NCBI GenBank assembly: GCA_947493165.1
Contig: CANLPY010000001.1
Location: 2,256,621 to 2,320,620 of the forward strand
Direction: 5' to 3'
DNA: 64,000 bases
Source: an uncultured Erythrobacter sp.
GTDB lineage: Bacteria > Pseudomonadota > Alphaproteobacteria > Sphingomonadales > Sphingomonadaceae
Shown here: positions 52,298 through 61,255 of the stretch, one piece after another
Layout: every line of letters begins with the position of its first letter
Position numbering within the stretch: the stretch's first letter is position 1
Translations under genes and position numbers: made by a program
The notes under the pieces: generated by a model
Told to the model about the DNA's origin: nothing
Seen by the model: only the letters and a program-made list of their open reading frames with translations
The model's database searches: none

Positions 52298-53626
52298 TTG
52301 CAAAAGCACAAGCATGATGACCAGACCAGCGACACCGGTTCAATAAGCCTTCTTGGCGGTGTCGCCATGGGCACCGGCGTAATGATCGGCGCCGGTATCT
52401 TTGCGCTCACGGGCCAGATCGCGGAATTGGCCGGGCCGCTTTTCCCGCTGTCATTCATTGCCGGGGCACTCGTCACCTCACTAGCCGCCTATAGCTATAT
52501 CAAGATGTCGAACCGCTGGCCCTCATCAGGCGGCATCGCGATGATTTTGCAAAAAGCTTATGGACCAGGCGTGGTGGCCGCATCAGCTTCTCTGCTGATG
52601 GCGCTGTCGATGGTCATCAACGAGAGCCTCGTGGCGCGGACTTTCGCCACTTACGCGTTGAGACCGTTCGAGCTTGAGCAAAACAGTCTGTTGGTCTCGG
52701 CATTGGCGCTCGGATTGATTGTCTTCGCGTACCTTGTGAACGCCGCTGGAAATCGGTCCGTCAGCGGGCTCTCTTTAATCATGTCAGCCATCAAGATCGG
52801 CGGGATCGCAGTGTTTGCTATCGCTGCAATCTGGGCCAGTGGCTTCGCTTCGGGCGCGTTCAGCGAACCTGTCACCATGTCAGGCGGAGAAGCTTTGCTA
52901 GCCTCGGTCGCGTTCTCGATCCTGGCCTTCAAGGGGTTTACCACGATCACCAATAGCGGGGGTGAAATCGTCGATCCCCACCGCAATGTCGGCCGCACAA
53001 TAATGATCTCGATCGCGGTATGCGTCGTTGTCTATTTGCTGGTCGCTATCGCCGTGGGCTCAAGTCTTTCGATTGCCCAGATCGTAGAGGCGCGCGACTA
53101 TTCGTTGGCTGCTGCTGCAGAACCCGCACTCGGAGACCTCGGTTTCTACTTCACCGTCGCAATCGCGATTACGGCAACAGCTTCAGGTGTCATCGCCAGC
53201 GTTTTTGCCGTGTCGCGGATGCTGACGATGCTGACCGAGATGAAGATGATCCCGCATAGCCATTTCGGTATGAGCGGCGGCATCAGAAGCCACATGCTCG
53301 TCTACACAGTTGTAGTCGCTGGTGCGTTGGCGGTACTATTTGACCTGTCTCGCATCGCTGCCTTGGGCGCCTTCTTCTACCTCGTGATGGACATGCTCGT
53401 TCATTGGGGCGTGTTCCGCAATCTTCGCGAGGAAATCGGCGCGCGCGCATCAATTCTATTGGCCGCGCTTGCCGCCGACGCCGTCGTGTTGATCGCATTC
53501 ACATGGGTCAAACTCGAAAGTGATCCGGCGATCGTTGGGTATGCGGTTGGCGGAATTGCCGTCGTCTTTCTGGCCGAGTGGCTCTTCCTCAAGAGAAATG
53601 CCAACCAATCGGAAGAAGCGGCCTAG
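52298..53626 (+). CDS. APC-superfamily amino-acid permease
   Basis: 442 aa from TTG 52298 with GAGGA upstream. About 12 membrane helices; SLLGGVAMGTGVMIGAGIFA (helix 1) is the APC substrate-binding glycine motif and helix 6 has SVAFSILAFKGFTTITNSGG with EIVDPHRNVGR after it. Unusual neighbours: it sits between a Cu ATPase and a Cu RND pump and has the ECF-type promoter. It might import an amino acid (for example His or Cys) needed in metal stress, but the substrate is unknown. Confidence 0.82.
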   Translation: MQKHKHDDQTSDTGSISLLGGVAMGTGVMIGAGIFALTGQIAELAGPLFPLSFIAGALVTSLAAYSYIKMSNRWPSSGGIAMILQKAYGPGVVAASASLLMALSMVINESLVARTFATYALRPFELEQNSLLVSALALGLIVFAYLVNAAGNRSVSGLSLIMSAIKIGGIAVFAIAAIWASGFASGAFSEPVTMSGGEALLASVAFSILAFKGFTTITNSGGEIVDPHRNVGRTIMISIAVCVVVYLLVAIAVGSSLSIAQIVEARDYSLAAAAEPALGDLGFYFTVAIAITATASGVIASVFAVSRMLTMLTEMKMIPHSHFGMSGGIRSHMLVYTVVVAGALAVLFDLSRIAALGAFFYLVMDMLVHWGVFRNLREEIGARASILLAALAADAVVLIAFTWVKLESDPAIVGYAVGGIAVVFLAEWLFLKRNANQSEEAA

Positions 53627-53658
53627 AGCGATGGCGAACGATTTTCTCTATAGATTAC

Positions 53659-53672
53659 AGGCTTCGAAGCCT
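53659..53672. terminator. Weak hairpin after the permease gene
   Basis: AGGCTTCGAAGCCT is a perfect palindrome followed by TTTG, 33 bp after the permease stop. Short stem and poor T-run, so only a tentative terminator. Confidence 0.3.
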
Positions 53673-53722
53673 TTGCTATTGTTCACTTGTCGAATCCGCT
53701 CGCAGTCTCTAGATTTCGTAAA

Positions 53723-54088
53723 ATGATGGTTCTGCGAGCCCTTACGATGATTTTTCTTTGCGCGGGCCTGATCTTTCAAGGATCGGCGGCAGCATCGGCG
53801 ATGCCTCAGACAGAGCCGATGCTGGCTTCTGATTGCGCCAAGATGATGCACCACTCGGAAGAGAGTGAGACGGGTCACCACCACGACGATGATTCTGAAT
53901 CCCCCTGTCAGGAGATGTCGTTCGATTGCTTGCTGGCAATGAACGCCGTGTCCCCCGTTTGGGTGGGAAGCGATTCGCGTTCGCATATTGTTAAGGCGTT
54001 TTCCGACAGCCCTGTGTATTTGTCGAACATTACCTCACCTCTGTTTAGTCGCGCTTCTGCGCCCGATTACCCCCCTCCACGAACCTGA
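53723..54088 (+). CDS. CzcI-like His-rich periplasmic protein (2)
   Basis: 121 aa from ATG 53723. Signal segment (ALTMIFLCAGLIFQGSAAASA) then a His/Asp/Glu-rich run (MMHHSEESETGHHHDDDSES) with cysteines in SPCQEM and FDCLL. Same plan as the gene at 33807 before czcC, and likewise precedes an outer-membrane factor gene. Likely periplasmic metal binding or regulation; sequence relation between the two is limited to composition. Confidence 0.62.
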   Translation: MMVLRALTMIFLCAGLIFQGSAAASAMPQTEPMLASDCAKMMHHSEESETGHHHDDDSESPCQEMSFDCLLAMNAVSPVWVGSDSRSHIVKAFSDSPVYLSNITSPLFSRASAPDYPPPRT

Positions 54089-54104
54089 CTTGATTGCATA
54101 AGCT

Positions 54105-54123
54105 GAAGGCGAATTGCGCCTTC
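54105..54123. other. Stem-loop upstream of the cus outer-membrane gene
   Basis: GAAGGCG-AATTG-CGCCTTC, a perfect 7-bp stem, 78 bp before the next start codon. No T-run follows; could be a weak terminator of the His-rich gene or an mRNA-processing hairpin. Confidence 0.35.
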
Positions 54124-54200
54124 TGAATACGTGGTCTTGACGCTGCAATGCACCGCCATTGCCGCCGGACCTCGGCACGCAAATCAAGTGAGATTTTTCC

Positions 54201-55436
54201 ATGAAACGGTCCATAGGCGGTATCCTTGCCGCCGCCCTGATGCCGGCGCAGGTCGTGCTCGCGCAGCCGGTTGGCTATGAAGAAGCTTTGCGGGCAGCGC
54301 GCGAAGATCAGCCGCTGCTCCAGGCGGCGCAATTGCGTATCGACGGCACGCGAGATGCCTCGCAAGCCGCAGATGAGTTGCCCGATCCTATCTTGCGTGG
54401 CGGGATTGCAAACCTGCCAATCACCGGGCCTGTGGCGTTCGAGTTTGATCGCCAGCTTCCAACGCAGATTGCTGTTGGCATTGAGCAACCAATCCCGAAC
54501 CTTGCACGGCGCAGAGCCCGTAGAGGCGTAGCGGGCGCAGATCTAGCCGTCGCTCAAATGCGGCTTGGAGTTGCGCAGCAGCGGATCGACATCGCCACAT
54601 CAACCGCCTGGATCGACTTGTACTATGCCGAGGAGAAGCTCGCCTTCGCCCATACGGCGCTGAGCGATCTGCGCAGGCTTCAGCCGGTGGCAAACAGCGC
54701 TGTCGCGTCGGGTGCCGCCCGTCCGGCCGAAAGCCTAGCCATTCGCCGCGAGCTCCTTGTGATTGAAGATGCAATCACGAGAATTGAAGCCGAAAGAGAT
54801 ACCGCGCGCGCCATGCTCTCGAGCTACATTCACACAGACGACCCTACTATCGCGGGTAATGCGCCAGCGGCCGATGTCGACAGCGGCAGCCTCGAACAAG
54901 CTCTGAACCTTAACCCCGTCATCCGTCTTGCCGATGCTGCCACCGGACGCGCAGAAGCGAACGCCGACCTCGCGCGCGCCGACTTGCGCCCCGACTTCGG
55001 AGTGAGCGTAAACTATGGCCGACGCGACCCTGCCTTCGGAGACGCATTCTCTGTCATGGGATCGGTTACCCTGCCCATCTTCACCGATCGACGTCAAAAG
55101 CCGCGCATTCGTGCCGCCGAGGCAGAAGCTGCTGCGGCGCAGGAAGAGCGCGACGATCGGTTGCGGGCACTGCGTGTGCAATTCGAATCCGATCTCGCCT
55201 CATGGCGCAGTGCGAAGCGTCAATGGGAACGCGCGCGCGATGAATTGCTGCCGCTGGCCCGGCAAAGGGTCGAACTGGAAACGGCAAGCTTTGCTGCTGG
55301 AAACGCAGACCTGATCGATGTGATTGCAGCGAAGGCGGATTTGGCCTTGCTCGATCTTGAAATCTTTGAACGCGAAGCGGTCACGGTGGAATGGGCCGAG
55401 ATGCTTCGCTTGACCTACGGGGAGCAGCAGCCATGA
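54201..55436 (+). CDS. TolC/CusC-like outer-membrane factor
   Basis: 411 aa with an N-terminal signal (SIGGILAAALMPAQVVLA). TolC-family coiled-coil repeats (ELPDPILRGGIANLPITGP; RADLRPDFGVSVNYGRRDPA). Exit duct for the CusBA-like pump encoded next; the adaptor gene overlaps its stop by 4 nt (ATGA). Related to CzcC at 34296 but clearly diverged. Confidence 0.87.
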   Translation: MKRSIGGILAAALMPAQVVLAQPVGYEEALRAAREDQPLLQAAQLRIDGTRDASQAADELPDPILRGGIANLPITGPVAFEFDRQLPTQIAVGIEQPIPNLARRRARRGVAGADLAVAQMRLGVAQQRIDIATSTAWIDLYYAEEKLAFAHTALSDLRRLQPVANSAVASGAARPAESLAIRRELLVIEDAITRIEAERDTARAMLSSYIHTDDPTIAGNAPAADVDSGSLEQALNLNPVIRLADAATGRAEANADLARADLRPDFGVSVNYGRRDPAFGDAFSVMGSVTLPIFTDRRQKPRIRAAEAEAAAAQEERDDRLRALRVQFESDLASWRSAKRQWERARDELLPLARQRVELETASFAAGNADLIDVIAAKADLALLDLEIFEREAVTVEWAEMLRLTYGEQQP

Positions 55437-56926
55437 GCAATAAAGTCGACAGCTCGGACCCTTCAAAGCGAACCTATGCAATCATCGCAGCCGTCGCGCT
55501 TGTCAGCCTCGGCGCCGGATACGCGCTCTCGCTGCTAGGAGGTGAGAGCGAGGGTGGGATGTCGGGCTCCGCCGAGACGGAGTGCGAAGACGTACTCTAC
55601 TGGTACGATCCGATGGTGCCCGGCCAGCGTTTTGACGAGCCTGGCAAGTCGCCCTTCATGGACATGATGCTGGTACCCAAATGCGCGGGAGAAGCCGCCG
55701 AAGCGGGCGTGCGGATTGATCCGGGCCTTGTCCAGAATTTCGGCATTCGCACGGCAGCGGCGGAGTTCGGAGTTCTCGAGCCGGAAATCACCGTGACGGG
55801 CGTCCTGGCCTACAACAGCCGAGATGTTGCCATCGTCCAGCCAAGAGCGGGCGGATATGTCCAACGCACCTATGGCCTAGCACAGGACGATGTCGTGGGT
55901 CGCGGCGCTCCGATAGTCGACATTCTCGTCCCTGACTGGGGCGGTGCGCAGCGTGAGTACATTGCCGTGCTCGATACCGGCGATCAGGCACTTGCAGATG
56001 CGATGCGGCAGCGCATGCGCCTGCTCGGCATGACCGACGCAATGATCGCGTCGGTTGAACGCACACGCAGAGCGCAAAACACGATCACTGTCACGGCTCC
56101 GGTAGGCGGCGCTGTCACCATGCTCGGTGTGCGGCCAGGCATGACGGTGATGGAAGGTCAGACACTGGCCGAGATTACAGGCTTTTCCCCGATATGGCTG
56201 GAAGCCTCAGTGCCCGAGGCACAGGCCGCAAACGTACGGCAAGGCCAGACTGTCAGCGCCGCTCTGGCAGCGTTTCCCGATGAACGATTTGCAGGACGTA
56301 TCACGGCCATTTTGCCCAACGCCGATACTGCAAGCCGGACGATCACCGTACGGGCTGAGCTGCCGAACCCGCGCGGCAGGTTGAAACCGGGGATGTTCGC
56401 GCAGGTGTCGCTTTCACCCGACACTCGGCGTGCGCTGCTGGTACCGTCGGAGGCGGTCATTCGAACCGGACGCCGAAATCTTGTGATGCTCAAGCAGGAT
56501 GAAGGCGCGTTCCTGCCTGCCGAGGTCGAAATCGGGCGCGAAGCGAATGGCAGGACAGAGATACTCGCAGGCCTTGCGGAGGGCGAGCAGGTCGTCACTT
56601 CAGGTCAGTTCCTGATCGACTCCGAAGCAAGTCTTGGCGGGATCGACGTCAGGTCGATCGATGGGACCATGAGCATGGCGTCGGATGGCTCGGCAAAGAT
56701 GAGGACGTACACCGCCACGGGACGGATCACCAAGATTACAGGCGGTTCCATCACTCTCAATCACGCTCCGGTTCCCGCTCTCGAATGGCCGAGCATGGTC
56801 ATGCCCTTCGCTCTCGCCGATGCCGCTCTAGTTGACGGTATTGAACCGGGCGACAAGGTCGAGTTTACCTTCTCGCAGCACGACACCGGTCCGCGTATCG
56901 AATCCATTCGGAAGACCGACCGATGA
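55433..56926 (+). CDS. cusB: CusB-like adaptor with fused CusF domain
   Basis: 497 aa from ATG 55433 (frame open upstream inside the previous gene). Order: membrane anchor ([20 protein letters not shown]), heavy-metal-binding segment ([20 protein letters not shown], then MDMMLVPKC), adaptor domains ([30 protein letters not shown]), and residues about 425-495 forming a CusF-like copper domain ([20 protein letters not shown]). E. coli CusB lacks this fused domain. Feeds periplasmic Cu/Ag to CusA. Confidence 0.9.
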   Translation: MSNKVDSSDPSKRTYAIIAAVALVSLGAGYALSLLGGESEGGMSGSAETECEDVLYWYDPMVPGQRFDEPGKSPFMDMMLVPKCAGEAAEAGVRIDPGLVQNFGIRTAAAEFGVLEPEITVTGVLAYNSRDVAIVQPRAGGYVQRTYGLAQDDVVGRGAPIVDILVPDWGGAQREYIAVLDTGDQALADAMRQRMRLLGMTDAMIASVERTRRAQNTITVTAPVGGAVTMLGVRPGMTVMEGQTLAEITGFSPIWLEASVPEAQAANVRQGQTVSAALAAFPDERFAGRITAILPNADTASRTITVRAELPNPRGRLKPGMFAQVSLSPDTRRALLVPSEAVIRTGRRNLVMLKQDEGAFLPAEVEIGREANGRTEILAGLAEGEQVVTSGQFLIDSEASLGGIDVRSIDGTMSMASDGSAKMRTYTATGRITKITGGSITLNHAPVPALEWPSMVMPFALADAALVDGIEPGDKVEFTFSQHDTGPRIESIRKTDR

Positions 56927-59900
56927 TCGCGCGCATAATCGATGCCTCGATCGCCAATCGGTTTTTCATCGTTCTGGCGGCCATCGCGGTTGCGCTCGCC
57001 GGCTTCTGGGCGGTGCGCGCAACGCCTGTCGATGCGATCCCCGATCTCTCCGACGTGCAGGTCGTGGTGCGCTCGAACTATCCGGGCCAAGCTCCGCGCA
57101 TCGTTGAGGATCAGGTCACATACCCGCTCGCAACGACGATGCTCTCGGTGCCGGGTGCGGAAACGGTGCGCGGCTATTCGATGTTCGGCGACAGCTTCGT
57201 CTATGTGATCTTCGAGGACGGTACGGACCTCTACTGGGCGCGCTCGCGCGTGCTTGAATATCTCAACCAGGTGCAAAACGAATTGCCCGAAGGTGTGACA
57301 AGCTCGCTCGGGCCGGACGCAACGGGCGTTGGCTGGATTTACGAATATGCGCTGGTTGACCGAACAGGGAACAGCGACCTTGCTGGCCTCAGAAGTCTTC
57401 AGGACTGGTTCCTGCGTTATGAGCTCCAGACCATTCCGGGCATTGCAGAGGTCGCCAGCGTAGGCGGCATGGTCAAGCAGTACCAGGTCGTGCTGGAACC
57501 CTACCGGATGGCTTCGCTTGGCGTCACCTACAGCGATGTCGTGCGTGCCATCCAGGCCTCAAATCAGGAGGCCGGCGGATCGGTGGTTGAAATGGGCGAG
57601 GCCGAATTCATGGTCCGCGCATCAGGCTATCTCACGTCTCTCGACGACTTCAGACAGATACCGCTGAAATCGGTGGGTAACGGTATCCCCGTCACCTTGT
57701 CCGATGTCGCCACGATCCAGCTTGGCCCCGAAATGCGGCGAGGGATCGCCGAACTCAATGGCGAAGGCGAGGTCGCAGGCGGTATTGTCGTGCTCAGACA
57801 GGGTGAGGATGCGCGGGCAACCATCGCGGCTGTCGAAGAGAAGCTCGACGTGCTCCAAGCCAGTCTTCCCGAAGGGGTCGAGATTGTCACGACCTATGAT
57901 CGTTCGAAGCTGATCGACGCCTCGATCGAAAACCTGACCGGAAAACTCATCGCCGAGTTTATCATTGTCGCGATCGTTTGCGCGCTGTTCCTTTGGCATG
58001 TGCGATCAGCATTGGTGGCGATCGTCACGCTTCCATTGGGGGTGCTGGCCGCCTTTATCGTGATGCGTTTCCAAGGGGTCGATGCGAACATCATGTCCTT
58101 GGGCGGCATTGCCATCGCAATCGGCGCAATGGTCGACGCTGCGATCGTGATGATCGAGAACGCGCACAAGCACATCGAGCATTGGGAGGAGGACCATTCG
58201 GGCGAACAGATGTCCAACAATGAGCGCTGGAAACTGATTGCGGAGGCATCGAAAGAGGTGGGGCCAGCGCTGTTCTTCAGCCTTCTCATCATCACACTTT
58301 CGTTCCTTCCGGTGTTTACTTTGCAGGCGCAGGAAGGCCGCCTGTTTTCGCCGCTGGCCTTCACGAAGACCTACGCCATGGCGGCGGCCGCCATTTTGTC
58401 TGTCACACTGGTACCTGTGTTGATGGGTTGGCTGATCCGCGGGAAGATACCCAAGGAGGACACCAACCTACTCAATCGCGTGCTGACCAACGCCTACCGG
58501 CCCGGTCTTGATTGGGTAATGCGCCGACCGAAAACCACATTGGTTGTGGCAGGCCTCGTATTCCTGACAGCGCTGGTCCCGTTCACCCGCCTTGGAGGAG
58601 AATTCCTGCCGCCGCTCGACGAAGGCGATCTCCTCTACATGCCGAGCGCTCTGCCTGGCCTGTCTCCTGGTGAAGCGTCCGCATTGCTTCAGCGGACCGA
58701 CCGCCTGATCAAATCTGTGCCGGAAGTCGATACCGTGTTCGGAAAAGCCGGACGTGCAGATACAGCGACCGACCCTGCGCCAATCACGATGTTCGAGACA
58801 ACGATCCGCTTCAAACCGCGCGAAGAGTGGCGGCCGGGAATGACGCCGGAGAAGCTCGTGGAAGAGCTCGACAGCGCGGTGCAGGTGCCGGGGCTCGCCA
58901 ATGTCTGGGTGCCCCCGATCCGCAACCGCATCGACATGCTCGCGACCGGGATCAAGAGCCCGATCGGCGTGAAAGTGTCTGGCGAGGACCTTGCCGAAAT
59001 CGAGCGCGTGGCGTTGCAGGTCGAGAATGTCGCAAAACAGGTTCCCGGCGTCAGCTCCGCTTTGGCAGAGCGTCTTTCGGGAGGTCGCTATGTCGATGTA
59101 GACATAGACCGGGGCGCTGCGGCGCGTTTCGGGCTGAATATCGCCGATGTTCAGCAGATTGTGTCAGGCGCGATCGGCGGCGCGAATGTCGGACGGACCG
59201 TCGAAGGACTGGCGCGATATCCGATCAATGTGCGCTATCCGCGCGAGATCCGCGACAGCCTCGAAGAATTGCGCGCGCTGCCTTTGCTGACACCGTCTGG
59301 ACAGCAAATCACGCTCGGAACGGTCGCGCAGGTGAGCGTCAGCGATGGCCCGCCCATGCTCAAGAATGAGCAAGGCCGTCTCATCAGCGTGGTCTATGTC
59401 GACACGCGTGGACGCGATTTGACTTCGGTCGTAAGCGATCTTCAGGGGGCGGTGTCAGAGGGCGTCGATCTGCCTGCCGGTGTGAGCATTTCCTACGCGG
59501 GCCAGTTTGAATATCTCACTCGCGCGAATGAGCGGTTGCAGGTCGTCATTCCCGCAACGCTCGGCATCATCTTCATCCTGCTCTATCTGATCTTCCGCCG
59601 GTTAGACGAAGCGCTTCTGGTTATGGGCACGCTGCCCTTTGCCCTGACCGGCGGCTTCTGGCTGCTCTATCTGATGGGCTACAACCAGTCTGTTGCGACA
59701 TCGGTGGGTTTCATTGCCCTTGCCGGGGTATCGGCGGAGTTCGGCGTCATCATGCTGATCTACCTTAAGTCTGCGCTGGCCCGGCGCAGCGGCGCCCTCG
59801 ATGCGCACGGCGTGGGCGAAGCCATCAGGGAGGGCGCTCTTTTGCGCGTGCGTCCCAAGGCAATGACCGTGGCCGTCATTCTTGCCGGTCTCTTCCCGAT

Positions 59901-60087
59901 CCTCATTGGAACCGGCGCAGGATCGGAGGTCATGAGCCGCATCGCCGCACCGATGGTGGGCGGCATGATCACCGCGCCGCTGCTTTCCATGTTCGTTATC
60001 CCCGCCGCATATCTCTTGATGCGGCGCCCCCGGCCAGAGCGGCCAACACAATCCGAAGGAGAAGAAGAATGCGTACCTCAAACCTAG
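56923..60087 (+). CDS. cusA: CusA-like Cu(I)/Ag(I) RND pump
   Basis: 1054 aa. Helix 4 (residues about 393-412) reads [20 protein letters not shown], the HME-4 copper/silver signature, in contrast to the HME-1 motif of CzcA. Met residues in periplasmic loops ([17 protein letters not shown]) fit the CusA methionine relay. Twelve membrane helices. Overlaps cusB by 4 nt and cusF by 19 nt. Confidence 0.93.
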   Translation: MIARIIDASIANRFFIVLAAIAVALAGFWAVRATPVDAIPDLSDVQVVVRSNYPGQAPRIVEDQVTYPLATTMLSVPGAETVRGYSMFGDSFVYVIFEDGTDLYWARSRVLEYLNQVQNELPEGVTSSLGPDATGVGWIYEYALVDRTGNSDLAGLRSLQDWFLRYELQTIPGIAEVASVGGMVKQYQVVLEPYRMASLGVTYSDVVRAIQASNQEAGGSVVEMGEAEFMVRASGYLTSLDDFRQIPLKSVGNGIPVTLSDVATIQLGPEMRRGIAELNGEGEVAGGIVVLRQGEDARATIAAVEEKLDVLQASLPEGVEIVTTYDRSKLIDASIENLTGKLIAEFIIVAIVCALFLWHVRSALVAIVTLPLGVLAAFIVMRFQGVDANIMSLGGIAIAIGAMVDAAIVMIENAHKHIEHWEEDHSGEQMSNNERWKLIAEASKEVGPALFFSLLIITLSFLPVFTLQAQEGRLFSPLAFTKTYAMAAAAILSVTLVPVLMGWLIRGKIPKEDTNLLNRVLTNAYRPGLDWVMRRPKTTLVVAGLVFLTALVPFTRLGGEFLPPLDEGDLLYMPSALPGLSPGEASALLQRTDRLIKSVPEVDTVFGKAGRADTATDPAPITMFETTIRFKPREEWRPGMTPEKLVEELDSAVQVPGLANVWVPPIRNRIDMLATGIKSPIGVKVSGEDLAEIERVALQVENVAKQVPGVSSALAERLSGGRYVDVDIDRGAAARFGLNIADVQQIVSGAIGGANVGRTVEGLARYPINVRYPREIRDSLEELRALPLLTPSGQQITLGTVAQVSVSDGPPMLKNEQGRLISVVYVDTRGRDLTSVVSDLQGAVSEGVDLPAGVSISYAGQFEYLTRANERLQVVIPATLGIIFILLYLIFRRLDEALLVMGTLPFALTGGFWLLYLMGYNQSVATSVGFIALAGVSAEFGVIMLIYLKSALARRSGALDAHGVGEAIREGALLRVRPKAMTVAVILAGLFPILIGTGAGSEVMSRIAAPMVGGMITAPLLSMFVIPAAYLLMRRPRPERPTQSEGEEECVPQT

Positions 60088-60446
60088 TTATGTTGCTGGC
60101 CGCGCCCTTGGCCCTCGCTGCTTGCGACAGCGGGCAGGAGATGGAGACCATGGACGAAATGGGCGCGGACCAGATGTCGATGGAAGGACATGATATGTCA
60201 GCGATGGATGAGAGCGAGGGTACAAAAACCGCCAGTGCCATCGGCACCGTAACCGCCATTGATCCCGAGGCAGACACTCTCACTGTCGATCACGAACCCG
60301 TTGCAGAGCTTGGCTGGCCTCAGATGGTGATGGCTTTCGATGCCAGCGAAGACGTGCGCGGCGATGTGGCTGTGGGTGATGCAATCGAGTTTACAGTCGA
60401 GGCAACCGAAGACGGCAACACGATTACCGCGCTGACCAAGCAATAG
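60069..60446 (+). CDS. cusF: CusF-like periplasmic copper chaperone
   Basis: 125 aa. Lipoprotein-type signal ([18 protein letters not shown]), Met-rich spacer ([19 protein letters not shown]), then a CusF fold ([34 protein letters not shown]) with the Trp/Met/Met copper ligands. Delivers Cu(I)/Ag(I) to CusB. It is a second CusF unit besides the one fused to CusB. Confidence 0.88.
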   Translation: MRTSNLVMLLAAPLALAACDSGQEMETMDEMGADQMSMEGHDMSAMDESEGTKTASAIGTVTAIDPEADTLTVDHEPVAELGWPQMVMAFDASEDVRGDVAVGDAIEFTVEATEDGNTITALTKQ

Positions 60447-60479
60447 AACTGAAAAGCCCTCTGCGCGAGGAAACCGTAA

Positions 60480-60514
60480 CCCTTGGCCGAAAAATGACCG
60501 GCTCGGCCAAAGGG
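60480..60514 (+). terminator. Hairpin downstream of the cus operon
   Basis: CCCTTGGCCGA (60480-60490) and TCGGCCAAAGGG (60503-60514) form an 11-bp stem with one bulge and a 12-nt loop, 34 bp after cusF. The T-run is poor, so it may stabilise the mRNA rather than terminate alone. Confidence 0.5.
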
Positions 60515-60758
60515 CTTGCTTCAAAACTCGCGCGCGATTGTATGAGTGAAATATTTCAGGCAAGCTCCGTCACCGGCTGTCAGAGTGACGCTTTGGTAGA
60601 GACTTAAGTCAGAGCCCTCTCGGCGGTCGGCGCCCCTCAGCTGGAGCGGTATGCGGGCTCTTCCGCGGGCCTTTCGGTCTATGCACGCAAATTTGGATAT
60701 TTGTTTCGGGGGTTTAGTTGGCTGATGTGAGTCCTCTTCTGCACCATTTGTTCTTCCC
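60515..60758. other. Gene-free region before the integrase remnant
   Basis: No gene is supported. A tRNA was sought as the integration target because the stretch near 60640-60690 looks superficially tRNA-like, but no T-arm or full cloverleaf can be drawn. An attachment site may lie here; none could be identified. Confidence 0.5.
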
Positions 60759-61088
60759 TTGTTCTCTCAGATTATCTATAAAAACCGCAGAAATCCAAGG
60801 GGTTTGGCCCTTGGAACGGATACCAGACTTCGAGCTCTCAAACCGAAGGCAAAGCCGTACAAGGTTGCTGACGAGCGTGGCCTATATATCGAGGTCACAC
60901 CCGCTGGTGGCAAACATTGGCGGTTTCGATATCGAATTGGAAAAGCGCAAAAGAAGGTGTCGCTCGGCAGCTACCCTGTGGTTAGCCTCAAGGATGCGCG
61001 CACGTATCGCTGGATTGTGCCTTGCCGGCTCGAAACGAGAAACATCCTAGCTAGGCGTATAAAAGGATCATGCATTGGCGCACCATAA
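60759..61088 (+). pseudogene. Truncated tyrosine integrase (Arm-DNA-binding domain only)
   Basis: The open frame of 109 codons contains KPKAKPYKVADERGLYIEV, then TPAGGKHWRFRYRIGKAQKK and VSLGSYPVVSLKDAR: the N-terminal arm-binding (DUF4102) domain of island-type P4-like tyrosine integrases. After DAR the homology is lost and a stop follows; the catalytic domain with R-H-R-Y residues is absent. The start codon is uncertain, with unrelated codons at the 5' end. It marks the right end of the island or of an older one. Confidence 0.8.
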
Positions 61089-61228
61089 CACTCAGCGAAG
61101 GCGCGTTATGCAGGCACTCGTTTTGACGGGAAAGAATCGTCTTTTCCAGCTTACATTTTCAAATGTACACTTTAGTTGATAGTGAATTGGCACGGGAACG
61201 CCTCAGCTGCAATTCAGTGTAACCCTTC

Positions 61229-61245
61229 GTCCGCCTTCTGCGGAC
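61229..61245 (-). terminator. Hairpin after the histidine kinase gene
   Basis: GTCCGC-CTTCT-GCGGAC, a perfect 6-bp GC-rich stem, 11-27 bp past the kinase stop (minus strand). No T-run, so tentative. Confidence 0.35.
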
Positions 61246-61255
61246 ATCGCAAGCT

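Larger units (their letters stand above)
1..61088. mobile_element. Integrative conjugative element / genomic island (left end outside window)
   Basis: Contains a full F-type mating-pair operon, AlpA-like and S24 regulators, defence and metal-resistance cargo, and an integrase remnant at the right, followed by ordinary chromosomal genes. Relaxase, coupling protein, functional integrase and left attachment site are not visible, so the borders and present mobility are inferred. It could be a composite of more than one element. Confidence 0.6.

Noticed and set aside
60640..60690. tRNA-like stretch near the integrase remnant
   Set aside because: A D-arm-like segment can be imagined but there is no TTCGA T-loop, acceptor pairing or anticodon arm.
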